From Mesorhizobium loti (lineage in GTDB: Bacteria; Pseudomonadota; Alphaproteobacteria; Rhizobiales; Rhizobiaceae): DNA of 64,000 bases. A program made the position numbers and the translations under genes. Below, piece after piece: positions 56,051 to 64,000 of this stretch. How positions within the stretch are numbered: position 1 is the first letter of the stretch; each line of letters begins with the position of its first letter. Location of the stretch: positions 1 to 64,000 of the forward strand of contig NZ_PJRO01000021.1 of assembly GCF_002858745.1 (NCBI RefSeq). The letters run 5' to 3'. The notes under the pieces were generated by a model. It made no database searches. It worked only from the letters and a program-made list of their open reading frames with translations, and had not been told where the DNA came from.

Positions 56051-56152
56051 AGCAATTCCAGGAAAAGTGTGTAACGGTTTTCCGTCAGGAATTGCATAAA
56101 AACAAAGAGTTGGAGCGTTTCCGCGTTTCCGTGAAAAACGGAAACGCTCTAA
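56048..56152. repeat. Dispersed ~105-bp palindromic repeat, copy 1
   Basis: Starts TAGAGCAATTCCAGGAAAAG and ends with a strong hairpin (GAGCGTTTCCG facing CGGAAACGCTC). An almost identical copy is at 60407-60512. It has the look of a rhizobial RIME/REP-type intergenic element. Here it abuts the rsgA stop codon and may act as a terminator or mRNA stabiliser. Confidence 0.8.
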
Positions 56153-56365
56153 GGAATCCCTGCCGCCCGGAGCGGTAAGTATGCTCCCCAGCAGCGGATC
56201 TATGCCACGGCAAAGATCAGACAGCGTCGCCGAAAAGCTTATTGGACAGGTCGTCTTTCCCCACCTGCCATGCACCGGTAAGCTGGCACGCGTGCTGGCA
56301 TCGACGGACGCCTGATCCTGGTGTCTCGGTCAGTGAATGTTGTCTTTCAGCGGAGCGAAGTTGCC

Positions 56366-58336
56366 ATGACCAAAGCCCCCGACGCCAACAAGACATTCAA
56401 GGTAGAGAACGACACCACTGCGGGATACTGGCACCACCGCGCGGAAAACACCTTGCCGCCACCCGACATGATGGGCGCTTACATGCGTAACCGGCCGGTG
56501 CCCGGAAACCAGGTCAAGGGGCGCAAGGCGTGGATCATCGGAAGTGGCATCGCCGGGCTCGCGGCCGCGTTCTACATGATCCGCGACGGTGGCATGGCGG
56601 GGGAAGACATCACCATCCTCGATGCGATGCAGATCGAGGGCGGGTCGCTCGATGGCGCCGGCAATCCCGAGGAAGGCTACATCATCCGCGGCGGTCGCGA
56701 GATGAACTGGAACTACGACAATCTGTGGGACATGTTCCAGGACGTCCAGGCTCTGGAATTGCCGCAGGGATACAGCGTGCTCGACGAGTACCGCCTCGTC
56801 AACGACAACGATCCCAATTTCTCGAAAGCCCGCCTCATGCACAAAAGGGGCGAGATTCGTGACTTCTCGACGCTCGGCCTTTCGCGTTCGCAGCAATGGG
56901 AGCTGATCCGGCTGCTGCTGAAGCGCAAGGAAGACCTGGACGACATCACCATCGAGCAATATTTCAGCCCAGGCTTCCTCGAGACCAACTTCTGGTACCT
57001 CTGGCGTTCCATGTTCGCTTTCGAGAACTGGCAGAGCCTGCTGGAGATGAAGCTCTACATGCATCGGTTCCTGGATGCGATCGACGGGCTGACCGATCTC
57101 TCCGCGCTCGTTTTCCCGAAATACAACCAGTACGACAGTTTCGTTCGCCCGCTGGTGAACCATCTCAAGGAACGCGGGGTGGTCGTGCAGTTCGATACGC
57201 GCGCCTTTGACCTCGATATGGCAGTGGAAGGCGAAAGTCGCACCGTTACGGCAATCCGCGCCAAGGTGAGGGGCAAGGACACGTCGATCCCGGTGGGGCC
57301 GAACGATGTCGTTTTCGCTTTGACGGGATCGATGACGGAAGGCACAGCCTACGGCGACATGGACACTGTGCCGGCTCTGGAGCGCGGCAAGCACGAACCC
57401 GGTGAAACGAGCGACTGGGCTCTGTGGAAGAACCTGGCGAAGAAGTCGCCCATCTTTGGCAAGCCGGAGAAATTCTACGGCAATGTCGACGGTTCGATGT
57501 GGGAATCGGTCACGCTCACCTGCAAGCCGTCTCCCCTGGTCGAAAAGCTGAAGGAACTCGCGGTCAACGATCCGTATTCGGGCCGGACGGTGACCGGCGG
57601 CATCATCACCTTCACGGATTCCAACTGGGTGATGAGTTTTACCTGCAACCGGCAGCCGCATTTCCCGGATCAGCCGGGCGATGTGCTGGTCCTGTGGGTC
57701 TATGCATTGCTGATGGACAAGGACGGCAACTATGTGAAGAAGCCGATGCCGGCCTGCACGGGCAAGGAGATCATCGCCGAGCTGTGCCATCATCTCGGGA
57801 TCGAGGACCAGGTCGACGCAGTCGTCGCCAACACCAAGGCGCGGCTCGCCCTGATGCCCTACATCACCGCCATGTTCATGCCGCGCGCCGCCGGAGACAG
57901 ACCGCACGTCGTGCCAGCGGGCTGCACCAACCTGGCGCTGATGGGGCAGTTCGTCGAGACCGCGAACGACATCATCTTCACGATGGACAGTTCGATCCGC
58001 ACGGCACGCGTCGGCGTCTACACGCTTCTTGGCTTGCGCAAGCAGGTCCCGGACATCAGCCCGGTCCAATACGACATCCGTACGCTCCTGAAGGCCGCGC
58101 GGGCGCTCAACAATGACGAACCGTTTCCGGGGGAACGGCTGCTGCACCGGCTGTTGGACAAGACCTATTTCGCGCACATCCTGCCGCCGCTGCCGGATCA
58201 GGAATCCGCATGGCGTGAGAAGGCAGAAGGAGAGCTGGCGGAATTGCTTGGCGCGGGAGGTCAGGCGTTCGGCCGGATCGCCAGCTGGCTGGAGACGGTC
58301 CGCGAAAATCTGGCCTCGCGCAGGAAACGTCCATAG
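56366..58336 (+). CDS. Oleate hydratase (MCRA family)
   Basis: A 656-residue FAD-binding fatty acid hydratase. The nucleotide-binding motif is AWIIGSGIAGLAAAFYMI, with GGREMNWNYDNLWDM and FTCNRQPHFPDQPGDVLVLW of the family; length is standard. It adds water to the cis-9 double bond of free unsaturated fatty acids such as oleate, giving 10-hydroxystearate. ATG 56366 (MTKAPDANKT) is preferred over an upstream start for its GGAGCGAAG. Monocistronic. Confidence 0.93.
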   Translation: MTKAPDANKTFKVENDTTAGYWHHRAENTLPPPDMMGAYMRNRPVPGNQVKGRKAWIIGSGIAGLAAAFYMIRDGGMAGEDITILDAMQIEGGSLDGAGNPEEGYIIRGGREMNWNYDNLWDMFQDVQALELPQGYSVLDEYRLVNDNDPNFSKARLMHKRGEIRDFSTLGLSRSQQWELIRLLLKRKEDLDDITIEQYFSPGFLETNFWYLWRSMFAFENWQSLLEMKLYMHRFLDAIDGLTDLSALVFPKYNQYDSFVRPLVNHLKERGVVVQFDTRAFDLDMAVEGESRTVTAIRAKVRGKDTSIPVGPNDVVFALTGSMTEGTAYGDMDTVPALERGKHEPGETSDWALWKNLAKKSPIFGKPEKFYGNVDGSMWESVTLTCKPSPLVEKLKELAVNDPYSGRTVTGGIITFTDSNWVMSFTCNRQPHFPDQPGDVLVLWVYALLMDKDGNYVKKPMPACTGKEIIAELCHHLGIEDQVDAVVANTKARLALMPYITAMFMPRAAGDRPHVVPAGCTNLALMGQFVETANDIIFTMDSSIRTARVGVYTLLGLRKQVPDISPVQYDIRTLLKAARALNNDEPFPGERLLHRLLDKTYFAHILPPLPDQESAWREKAEGELAELLGAGGQAFGRIASWLETVRENLASRRKRP

Positions 58337-58723
58337 TTCGGTTTGCAGCTTATCCGCAGGCAGGCTGGTTTCTCGGCGAAAGCTGCCGAGTACGAATGCG
58401 TGACTCAAACCGACCAGCGAACCGATCCGGGGTAATGTCGACCGCCGCTTCATAAGTGCCGGCGGTCGATCGGGCCGGCGCGGGCTCTCGCCCTTTCGCG
58501 CAACAGGTTACCTGGAAGAGGCAGCAGCCCGCGACGCAGGGCGACAGCAGAAAAGCCGCGCCGAAAAGCGAAAGCCTCGGCGAGAGGTCTCCAAGGTGAA
58601 TCCTCGATTGGATCGGCCCGTCAGCCGCAAACAAATTTCAAAAAAATTGTTTGATTAAAAAAAATTTGACGCAATGGATTTGAGGCGATAGAAGCCCTCC
58701 CAACCTCGGGAGGGAGGAGCAAA
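58337..58723. promoter_or_regulatory. Intergenic region with AT-rich promoter of the amino acid importer
   Basis: About 390 bases without a gene. The last 100 bases before the ATPase start are strongly AT-rich (near 58635-58670, long A and T runs) and end with the strong ribosome binding site GGGAGGGAGGAG. This is the likely promoter and perhaps the YheO-type regulator's target. Confidence 0.5.
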
Positions 58724-59512
58724 TTGCTGCAGGCGCGCAAGGCAGGGTCGCAGGCGACCACGGTCTCAATCGAAATCCAGAACGTCGAAAAGCGATATCC
58801 GGCAACGGGCAACGGTCCCGGCACGCATGCACTGCGCAATGTGTCGCTCTCGGTCAGCAAGGGCGAGGTGGTGGTCATCATCGGTCCTTCCGGGTCCGGC
58901 AAAAGCACACTGCTTCGAACCATCAATGCGCTCGAGACGGTCGACGGTGGCTCGATCATGGTTGACGGCGTCTCGGTAACGGACAAGGCGACCAACCTGC
59001 CGGCGTTTCGCACCAGGGTTGGGATGGTGTTTCAGCACTTCAACCTGTTTCTCCACATGACCGCCTTTCGTAACGTCGTCCTGCCGCCGATCGCCGTGAA
59101 GGGCGTCAGCAAGGCCGACGCCGAAGCCGCCGCCAACAAGTACCTCGCCCGAGTGGGCATGCTGGACCGGGCGCATGCCTATCCGGCGCAGCTCTCCGGT
59201 GGCCAGCAGCAGCGCATCGCCATTGCACGCGCCCTGGCGATGGAGCCGCAGGTGATGCTGTTCGACGAGGCCACTTCCGCCCTCGATCCCGAGGCCGTCG
59301 GCGGCGTCCTCGATCTGATGCGCGAGTTGGCTGGCGAAGGCATGACGATGGTCGTCGTCACGCATGAGATGAGCTTCGCGCGCGAAGTTGCGGACCGTGT
59401 CGTGTTCATGGACGCCGGCGCCATCGTCGAGACCAGCACGCCGGAGGAGATCTTCCAGAACGCAAAAAGTGAGCGGACGCAAAAGTTCCTCTCGCTTGTT
59501 GGGTCGGCGTGA
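58724..59512 (+). CDS. Polar amino acid ABC importer ATPase (GlnQ/HisP type)
   Basis: A 262-residue nucleotide-binding protein: Walker A GPSGSGKST, Q-loop VFQHFNLF, signature LSGGQQQR, Walker B VMLFDEATSALD and His-switch VVVTHEMSF. TTG 58724 is used because a near-perfect ribosome binding site is six bases upstream. First gene of an importer operon ordered ATPase, binding protein, permease, permease. Confidence 0.92.
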   Translation: MLQARKAGSQATTVSIEIQNVEKRYPATGNGPGTHALRNVSLSVSKGEVVVIIGPSGSGKSTLLRTINALETVDGGSIMVDGVSVTDKATNLPAFRTRVGMVFQHFNLFLHMTAFRNVVLPPIAVKGVSKADAEAAANKYLARVGMLDRAHAYPAQLSGGQQQRIAIARALAMEPQVMLFDEATSALDPEAVGGVLDLMRELAGEGMTMVVVTHEMSFAREVADRVVFMDAGAIVETSTPEEIFQNAKSERTQKFLSLVGSA

Positions 59513-59554
59513 GCGATCGCGCCGGATTTGTTTGTTCACAAAAAGGGGAACGTC

Positions 59555-60352
59555 ATGAAGCAACTCATTAAGTCACTTGCAGTGGCGGCAGTCGCACTGG
59601 TGTCTGCCGTCACATCACAGGTCGCGCACGCCGAAGATGTCATGGACCGCATCCTGCAACGCGGCGAACTGCGCGTCGGCGTGCAGACCCAGGGCGAACC
59701 TGTCAGCTTCGTTGACAAAAATGGAGCGCGGACCGGGCTTGCCATCGAGATCGTCCAGATGATGGCTGCCGATCTCAACGTCAAACTCGTCATCCAGGAC
59801 TATGACTGGAAGGGTCTGATCCCGGCTCTTCTTGCCGACAAGTTCGACATCCTCGCCGCAGACATGACGCCGACACCGCAGCGCACGGCGCAACTCCTGT
59901 TTTCGCGCCCGTTCTTCTACCAGGACACTGTCGCCTTCGTGAAGAAGGACAGCCCCTACAAGACCTGGCAGGAATTGAATGCCAGCGGTCTCAACGTGGC
60001 TGGCGTTCAGGGCGGAACCTACATCACAACCATCAAGGATTACCTGCCGCAGGCGACGGTAAAGGAATTCGCGAGCGGGCCGGCAAGCGCCCAGGCCGTT
60101 TCGGTCGGGCGCGTCGACGGAGCCATTTCCAGCGCTGGCAATGTCGCCGCTTACTCCACCAGCTTCGACAATCTGCGGATGCTCGAAGGCAACATCACCC
60201 GTGAGCCGCTGGCGTTCGCCACCCGCAAGGACAACATCCAGCTGAAATTCTGGATGGACAACTGGATCGAGCTGAAGACCGCGGACAGGAAGCTCGACAA
60301 TCTGGTCGACTACTGGTGGACGAGCATGAAGTGGGAAAAGGACCACAAGTAA
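59555..60352 (+). CDS. Polar amino acid ABC importer binding protein (SBP_bac_3)
   Basis: A 265-residue periplasmic protein with signal peptide MKQLIKSLAVAAVALVSAVT ending before AHAED. Family features are RGELRVGVQTQGEPVSFVD, the GLIPALLADKFDILAADMTPT stretch and AGVQGGTYI. ATG 59555 follows AAGGGGAAC. The ligand is an amino acid or close analogue; the downstream D-cysteine desulfhydrase-family gene hints at a D- or sulfur amino acid. Confidence 0.92.
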   Translation: MKQLIKSLAVAAVALVSAVTSQVAHAEDVMDRILQRGELRVGVQTQGEPVSFVDKNGARTGLAIEIVQMMAADLNVKLVIQDYDWKGLIPALLADKFDILAADMTPTPQRTAQLLFSRPFFYQDTVAFVKKDSPYKTWQELNASGLNVAGVQGGTYITTIKDYLPQATVKEFASGPASAQAVSVGRVDGAISSAGNVAAYSTSFDNLRMLEGNITREPLAFATRKDNIQLKFWMDNWIELKTADRKLDNLVDYWWTSMKWEKDHK

Positions 60353-60364
60353 CAACGAACCCTG

Positions 60365-60393
60365 CTTCCCCGGCGGTCAAACCGCCGGGGAAG
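60365..60393 (+). terminator. GC-rich hairpin between binding-protein and permease genes
   Basis: A perfect 13-bp stem (60365-60377 with 60381-60393) with a CAA loop follows the binding-protein stop. No T tract follows, so it more likely stabilises the upstream mRNA or partly terminates, keeping binding protein in excess over permeases. Confidence 0.7.
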
Positions 60394-60406
60394 CGTGTGT
60401 CTCCGC

Positions 60407-60512
60407 TAGAGCAATTCCAGGAAAAGTGCGTAGCGGTTTTTCGTCCGGAATTGCGCAAAAACAAAGAGTTAGAGTGTTTCCGCGTTTCCGAAAAAAACCG
60501 GAAACGCTCTAG
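60407..60512. repeat. Dispersed ~105-bp palindromic repeat, copy 2
   Basis: Closely matches 56048-56152, with the same start TAGAGCAATTCCAGGAAAAG and the same terminal hairpin. It lies inside the importer operon, ending 11 bases before the first permease ATG. Confidence 0.82.
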
Positions 60513-60522
60513 GGAAAAAGCA

Positions 60523-61230
60523 ATGTCTGAATTCTGGAGCACTGTGCAATCTGTGTTCAATTATCGGTTTGTGCTCCAGTACCAGGACCAATTCCTGCTG
60601 GGCATTTACAACACGATCATTGCTGCAGGCCTGAGCCTGGTCCTGTCGCTTACATTTGGTTTCGTTGTTGCCCTGATGCGACTTTCGGGCCGCAAGCCTC
60701 TCGTCTACGCGGCAACATCGTACATCCAGATCATCCGGTCGACGCCGCTGCTGCTGCAGATCTACATCGTCTATTTCGGCCTCCCGAGCCTGATCCCGGC
60801 CATGGGGCGCATGCCTGAGATTGTCCTTGGTACGATCGCTCTCACCCTCCACACCACCGCCTATATGTCCGAGATCATCCGCTCGGGCATCCTGTCGGTG
60901 CCGCGCGGCCAACGTGAAGGCGCCATCGCCGTCGGCATGACGACCCTCCAGCAATATCGCTATGTCATCCTCCCGCAAGGCATCGTCAACGTCATACCGG
61001 CACTGCTTGGCCAGACCGCCATCCTCATCAAGGATACCTCGCTGCTATCGCTGATTACCGTCTTCGACATCGTGAGCGCCGGCATGCTGCTCAACAGCGA
61101 CCTTGTTCGCCCAAATGAAGGCTTCCTGACCGTCGCCGCGATCTTCTTCGCGTTTTACCTGGTGATGGTGTTCGTCTCGCACCTTGTCGAGTCCCGCCTG
61201 GCCGGGCGTGGCTGGAGGAGTGTGGCATGA
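60523..61230 (+). CDS. Amino acid ABC permease (HisM/GlnP type) 1
   Basis: A 235-residue permease with about five helices. The His/Glu/Gln permease signature is seen in YIQIIRSTPLLLQIYIVYFG, and the EAA loop in GQREGAIAVGMTTLQQYRYV. ATG 60523 is the first good start after the repeat. Its stop overlaps the next permease's ATG. Confidence 0.92.
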   Translation: MSEFWSTVQSVFNYRFVLQYQDQFLLGIYNTIIAAGLSLVLSLTFGFVVALMRLSGRKPLVYAATSYIQIIRSTPLLLQIYIVYFGLPSLIPAMGRMPEIVLGTIALTLHTTAYMSEIIRSGILSVPRGQREGAIAVGMTTLQQYRYVILPQGIVNVIPALLGQTAILIKDTSLLSLITVFDIVSAGMLLNSDLVRPNEGFLTVAAIFFAFYLVMVFVSHLVESRLAGRGWRSVA

Positions 61231-61907
61231 GCCATTCCGTCGACATCTTCCTGGCCGTGCTGCCGGCTCTGTTCTCGGGTTTCATCGAGACCCTGAAACT
61301 TGCGCTTGCCGGGATCGTGTGGGGCTCGGTCCTCGGCGTCGGGCTAGGCACCTTGCGCGGGCAATATGTGAGGATCGCAACCCCGATCATCGGCGGTTAT
61401 CTCCACATCCTGCGCGGCACGCCGTTCCTGGTGCAGCTCTACATCATCTACTTTGTCCTGCCGAACACCGGATGGCCGCTGCTTCAGTTCGATTCCTGGA
61501 CGGCGGCAACGATCGGACTAGGCATCTATACGTCGAGTTATGTCACTGAGATTGTAAGCGGCGCCATTCGTGCAATTCCGCGCGGACAATGGGAGGCGGC
61601 TTTCGCACTTGGCTTCACCCGCCTCAAGACGCTGCGCCTCATCATCCTGCCTCAGAGTATCGGGCTGATGCTGCCTTCGCTCGGTGGCGTCTACGTGACC
61701 TTGATCAAGGCAACGTCGATCGTTTCGGTCGTCGGGATTGCCGAATTGATGCGGCAGGCTGAAATTCAGATCGTCCGGTTCCCCGGCGATATCTTGTTTA
61801 TCTACGCAATTGCCGGTGCCCTCTATTTCGTCTTCTGTTTTCCGGTGCTCATACTGGTCGGGAAGCTCGAGAAAAGAGCCACGCGCGGACTACAGGTCAG
61901 GGTCTAG
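61227..61907 (+). CDS. Amino acid ABC permease (HisM/GlnP type) 2
   Basis: A 226-residue partner permease: YLHILRGTPFLVQLYIIYFV and EAA loop GQWEAAFALGFTRLKTLRLI. It overlaps the first permease by ATGA, so the two probably form a heterodimer in the membrane. The regulator gene follows seven bases later. Confidence 0.92.
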   Translation: MSHSVDIFLAVLPALFSGFIETLKLALAGIVWGSVLGVGLGTLRGQYVRIATPIIGGYLHILRGTPFLVQLYIIYFVLPNTGWPLLQFDSWTAATIGLGIYTSSYVTEIVSGAIRAIPRGQWEAAFALGFTRLKTLRLIILPQSIGLMLPSLGGVYVTLIKATSIVSVVGIAELMRQAEIQIVRFPGDILFIYAIAGALYFVFCFPVLILVGKLEKRATRGLQVRV

Positions 61908-61914
61908 AAAGGGA

Positions 61915-62610
61915 ATGAAGCCGGTGCCGAAATCCAAACAGCAGACCAGCGCGCCAGGGACAGGACCCGACAGGTTTCAGTTCGAGACCGCGATGAACAT
62001 CATGGCGACGCTGGTTGCCCAGTTCGGTTCGAATTGCCAGGCCTCCCTTTATGAAGTCCGCGATGGAGTTGCTCTACTGCGTGCCTCCGCCGGAACGGTC
62101 ATGGACGTGCCGCAAGGTTCGCGTCTGTCCGCGGCCTTGCTCGAAAAGTTTCGACAGGCGTCGCAAAATCGCGCACCGCGCATGCAGTTCACCGGCGCCA
62201 CGCCGGACGGCCGGCGGCTGAGTTCTTCGCTTACCGCGATATCCGATACCGCGACCGGTCAAGAGATCGGTCTGCTGAAGATCGATTTCTGCATCGAGCA
62301 CCTCATCTCCAGCATCGATGTTCTGCAGACCTATTGCGGCATCGACGAGCAGGTGAGGACGGAGGAGCCGAGCGCGGACGACGATATCGGCAGGCGTGTC
62401 GACGGCATCATCGCCGAGGCGTTCACCAACGGCAGCCGGGAAAAACTGTCCGGCAAGGAATACCGCCTGGATATCGTGCGGCGCCTTGAGGAGAAGGACG
62501 TTTTCCGGGTGAAGGGCGCGGTCGAGATCGTCTCTGGTCGGCTCAACGTCTCGAAATACTCGATCTACAACTATCTCGACCAGGTCCGTCGAGCGCGTCC
62601 TTCCAAATAA
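61915..62610 (+). CDS. YheO-type PAS/HTH regulator
   Basis: A 231-residue protein: N-terminal YheO-like PAS domain (LVAQFGSNCQASLYEVRD to IGLLKIDFCIEHL), and C-terminal HTH_22 (VKGAVEIVSGRLNVSKYSIY). Relatives are often found with D-amino acid or pyridoxal-type enzymes, where they regulate the neighbouring genes. Start ATG 61915 follows GAAAGGGA. It lies between the importer and the PLP enzyme and probably controls both. Confidence 0.83.
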   Translation: MKPVPKSKQQTSAPGTGPDRFQFETAMNIMATLVAQFGSNCQASLYEVRDGVALLRASAGTVMDVPQGSRLSAALLEKFRQASQNRAPRMQFTGATPDGRRLSSSLTAISDTATGQEIGLLKIDFCIEHLISSIDVLQTYCGIDEQVRTEEPSADDDIGRRVDGIIAEAFTNGSREKLSGKEYRLDIVRRLEEKDVFRVKGAVEIVSGRLNVSKYSIYNYLDQVRRARPSK

Positions 62611-62619
62611 TCCTGATGA

Positions 62620-63639
62620 ATGAACCGGAATAAAAGCATGCTCAATCGGACTTTGCCCTTTACTGCACCCAGACAGATCGTCCTTGAGAGCGCGACACCT
62701 TTTCGGCGCCTGAAGCACCTTGAAAAGGCCTTGGGCCGCGAAGGCCTCTTCATAAAACGCGATGATCATATGGAAATAGCCCTTGGCGGCAATAAATTGC
62801 GCAGCCTCGAATTCTGGCTCGGAGCTGCCGCGCAGGCGGATGCCGACGTTCTGCTGGTCGCCGGCGGTCCGATGTCGAACCTTTGCCGGCTCACGGCGTC
62901 AGCGGCGGCAATGCATGGTTTTGATTGCATCATATTCCACAATTCTGAAATTTCAGAGACCGCGAAACAGAAGTCCTTCCTCAACAAGGTGTTTGGCGCT
63001 GAGGTTCGTTACCTCGGCAATGTGGGGGAAGATATGCGGGCAAAAGTGGTCACGCAGGCAGCGGAGGAACTCAAGGCTGCCGGCAGAAAACCATATATCG
63101 TCGGAGATGCGATCGTCGGCGCAATGGGATACGCCGTTGCAGCTTACGAACTCCACCAGCAGGCGCAGGCCGATGACGTCAATCTGCGGCATGTGTTCCT
63201 GAGCGGTTCGATGGGGCCAACCGAAGCAGGTTTCATCTTTGGCAATGCGCTTCTCGGCAACCCGTTCACGGTGCATCTGGTCAGTGTCGAATACGGTCAG
63301 GCTGAACTCGCCGCACGCGTCGCCCGGATTTACGACGGCCTGAAAGCGGCAACGCAATTGGCGGCGCCATCGGTCGAGGATCTCCCGATTCACTATCACA
63401 TGGATTATCTCGGCGATGGCTATGGACGTCCGACGCCGGAAGCCGAGCGTGCCTTGCTTATGCTCGCGCGAGCCGAGGGAATTCTCACCGAGTATGTCTA
63501 CACGGCCAAGACCCTGGCAGGATTTATCGACTTTGCCGGCAACGGTTGTATTCCGGCCGGAGAAGCCAGTTGCATCCTGCATACCGGTGGGGTCCCGTCC
63601 CTGTTCTCGCAATTCGATCTGTTCAGGTCGCTGCACTGA
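62620..63639 (+). CDS. D-cysteine desulfhydrase/ACC deaminase family PLP enzyme
   Basis: A 339-residue fold-type II PLP enzyme. PLP lysine is K59 in LGGNKLRSLEF; VAGGPMSNLCRLTASAAA forms the substrate loop, SGSMGPTEAGF binds the cofactor phosphate, and ILHTGGVPSLF closes the site. Family members open aminocyclopropane carboxylate or desulfhydrate D-cysteine. The usual SNH motif reads SNL here, so D-cysteine or ACC activity is not certain. It ends the importer operon. Confidence 0.85.
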   Translation: MNRNKSMLNRTLPFTAPRQIVLESATPFRRLKHLEKALGREGLFIKRDDHMEIALGGNKLRSLEFWLGAAAQADADVLLVAGGPMSNLCRLTASAAAMHGFDCIIFHNSEISETAKQKSFLNKVFGAEVRYLGNVGEDMRAKVVTQAAEELKAAGRKPYIVGDAIVGAMGYAVAAYELHQQAQADDVNLRHVFLSGSMGPTEAGFIFGNALLGNPFTVHLVSVEYGQAELAARVARIYDGLKAATQLAAPSVEDLPIHYHMDYLGDGYGRPTPEAERALLMLARAEGILTEYVYTAKTLAGFIDFAGNGCIPAGEASCILHTGGVPSLFSQFDLFRSLH

Positions 63640-63917
63640 CGCGAGGCGTGTCGCATCGAGATTTGGCTGCAGCCGTCAGCGGTGCGCCGCTTGACCGCAG
63701 GATGCGGATGCCTCCTCGCTGGAACGTGCTTGAGGAGAACTCAAGCAACCAATTCGTTTAGTCGTTTGACGGACTCCCTGGCCAGGATCAGGTTTTCCCA
63801 GCCGCTTGAGGGGCGGACAGGGAGCATGACCACCGAAATTGCTGATCGTGGGCAAACGCTGCGCGCGTCTCGAACGCGTCGGCGCAAGGTGCGATTGCGT
63901 CAAAATGGGAGAACGGA

Positions 63918-64000
63918 ATGTTGCAGGCAAAATTGTGGATGGCGGCAATCGTTGCCGCGATGTCTTTGTCGAGCGTCAGCGCACGGGCCGAATCGGACCC
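63918..64000 (+). CDS. Start of an exported protein (partial)
   Basis: An ATG at 63918 with GGGAGAAC upstream opens a frame coding for a signal peptide: MLQAKLWMAAIVAAMSLSSV followed by SARAES. The frame runs off the right edge after 27 residues. It is probably a periplasmic or transport-binding protein; nothing more can be said. Confidence 0.6.
   Translation, partial: MLQAKLWMAAIVAAMSLSSVSARAESD

Noticed and set aside
56330..58453. 707-residue open frame antisense to the oleate hydratase
   Set aside because: Complement of a well-conserved enzyme; no domain or start signal.
63676..63948. 90-residue minus-strand frame near the right edge
   Set aside because: Low-complexity Ser/Arg/Pro-rich translation overlapping the start of an exported protein with a good ribosome binding site.

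Overview
The window looks like chromosomal DNA of a GC-rich alphaproteobacterium of the order Hyphomicrobiales, most likely Mesorhizobium or a close relative. That placement is an inference from gene content and protein style (OxyR-KatG, a guaA-associated integrase, TraA/TraC/TraD of the rhizobial plasmid type, many ABC importers). No rRNA, tRNA or CRISPR array was seen.

Bases 1-8974 are ordinary core genome: the tail of an unidentified gene, divergent oxyR/katG, aqpZ, an RsmB-type rRNA methyltransferase, a PaaI-like thioesterase, an MTA/SAH nucleosidase and guaA. Bases 8975 to about 37119 form a mosaic island inserted at the 3' end of guaA. It opens with a full-length tyrosine integrase (IntG-like). 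A diverged copy of the same attachment/integrase start recurs at 24531, where the integrase is cut off after about 190 codons, so two related elements appear to lie in tandem. Element 1 carries a DMGDH-like flavoenzyme with its LysR regulator, an orphan response regulator next to a 1241-residue autotransporter (plus a decayed second copy of that pair), an L,D-transpeptidase-like lipoprotein and an AbiE toxin-antitoxin operon. Element 2 carries pseudogenes, a TetR-controlled membrane/methyltransferase group, regulators, and a mobilisation module: AlpA-like protein, TraA relaxase-helicase, an RSF1010-like oriT, TraC and TraD, but no TraG.

Bases 37120-48513 are a catabolic cluster. On the minus strand are a class IV aminotransferase, a Rid protein, a class III aminotransferase, an RpiR regulator, a C45 acyltransferase/amidase-like enzyme and a BKACE (beta-keto acid cleavage) enzyme. 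Divergently there is a complete oligopeptide-type ABC importer whose two ATPases are fused. An imperfect 37-bp dyad lies between the two arms. I infer uptake of an N-acylated or peptide-like amino compound, amide cleavage, transamination to a beta-keto acid and CoA-dependent cleavage.

After an IS1111/IS110-type remnant, a second set (50362-54757) has an Lrp regulator, a Cys/Met-metabolism PLP enzyme, an orphan 548-residue solute-binding protein paralogous to the first importer's, and a 2-keto-4-pentenoate hydratase-like enzyme. Then come rsgA, an oleate hydratase, and a polar amino acid ABC importer with a YheO-type regulator and a D-cysteine desulfhydrase/ACC deaminase-family enzyme. The start of another secreted protein runs off the right edge. 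Two copies of a ~105-bp dispersed palindromic repeat lie at 56048 and 60407.
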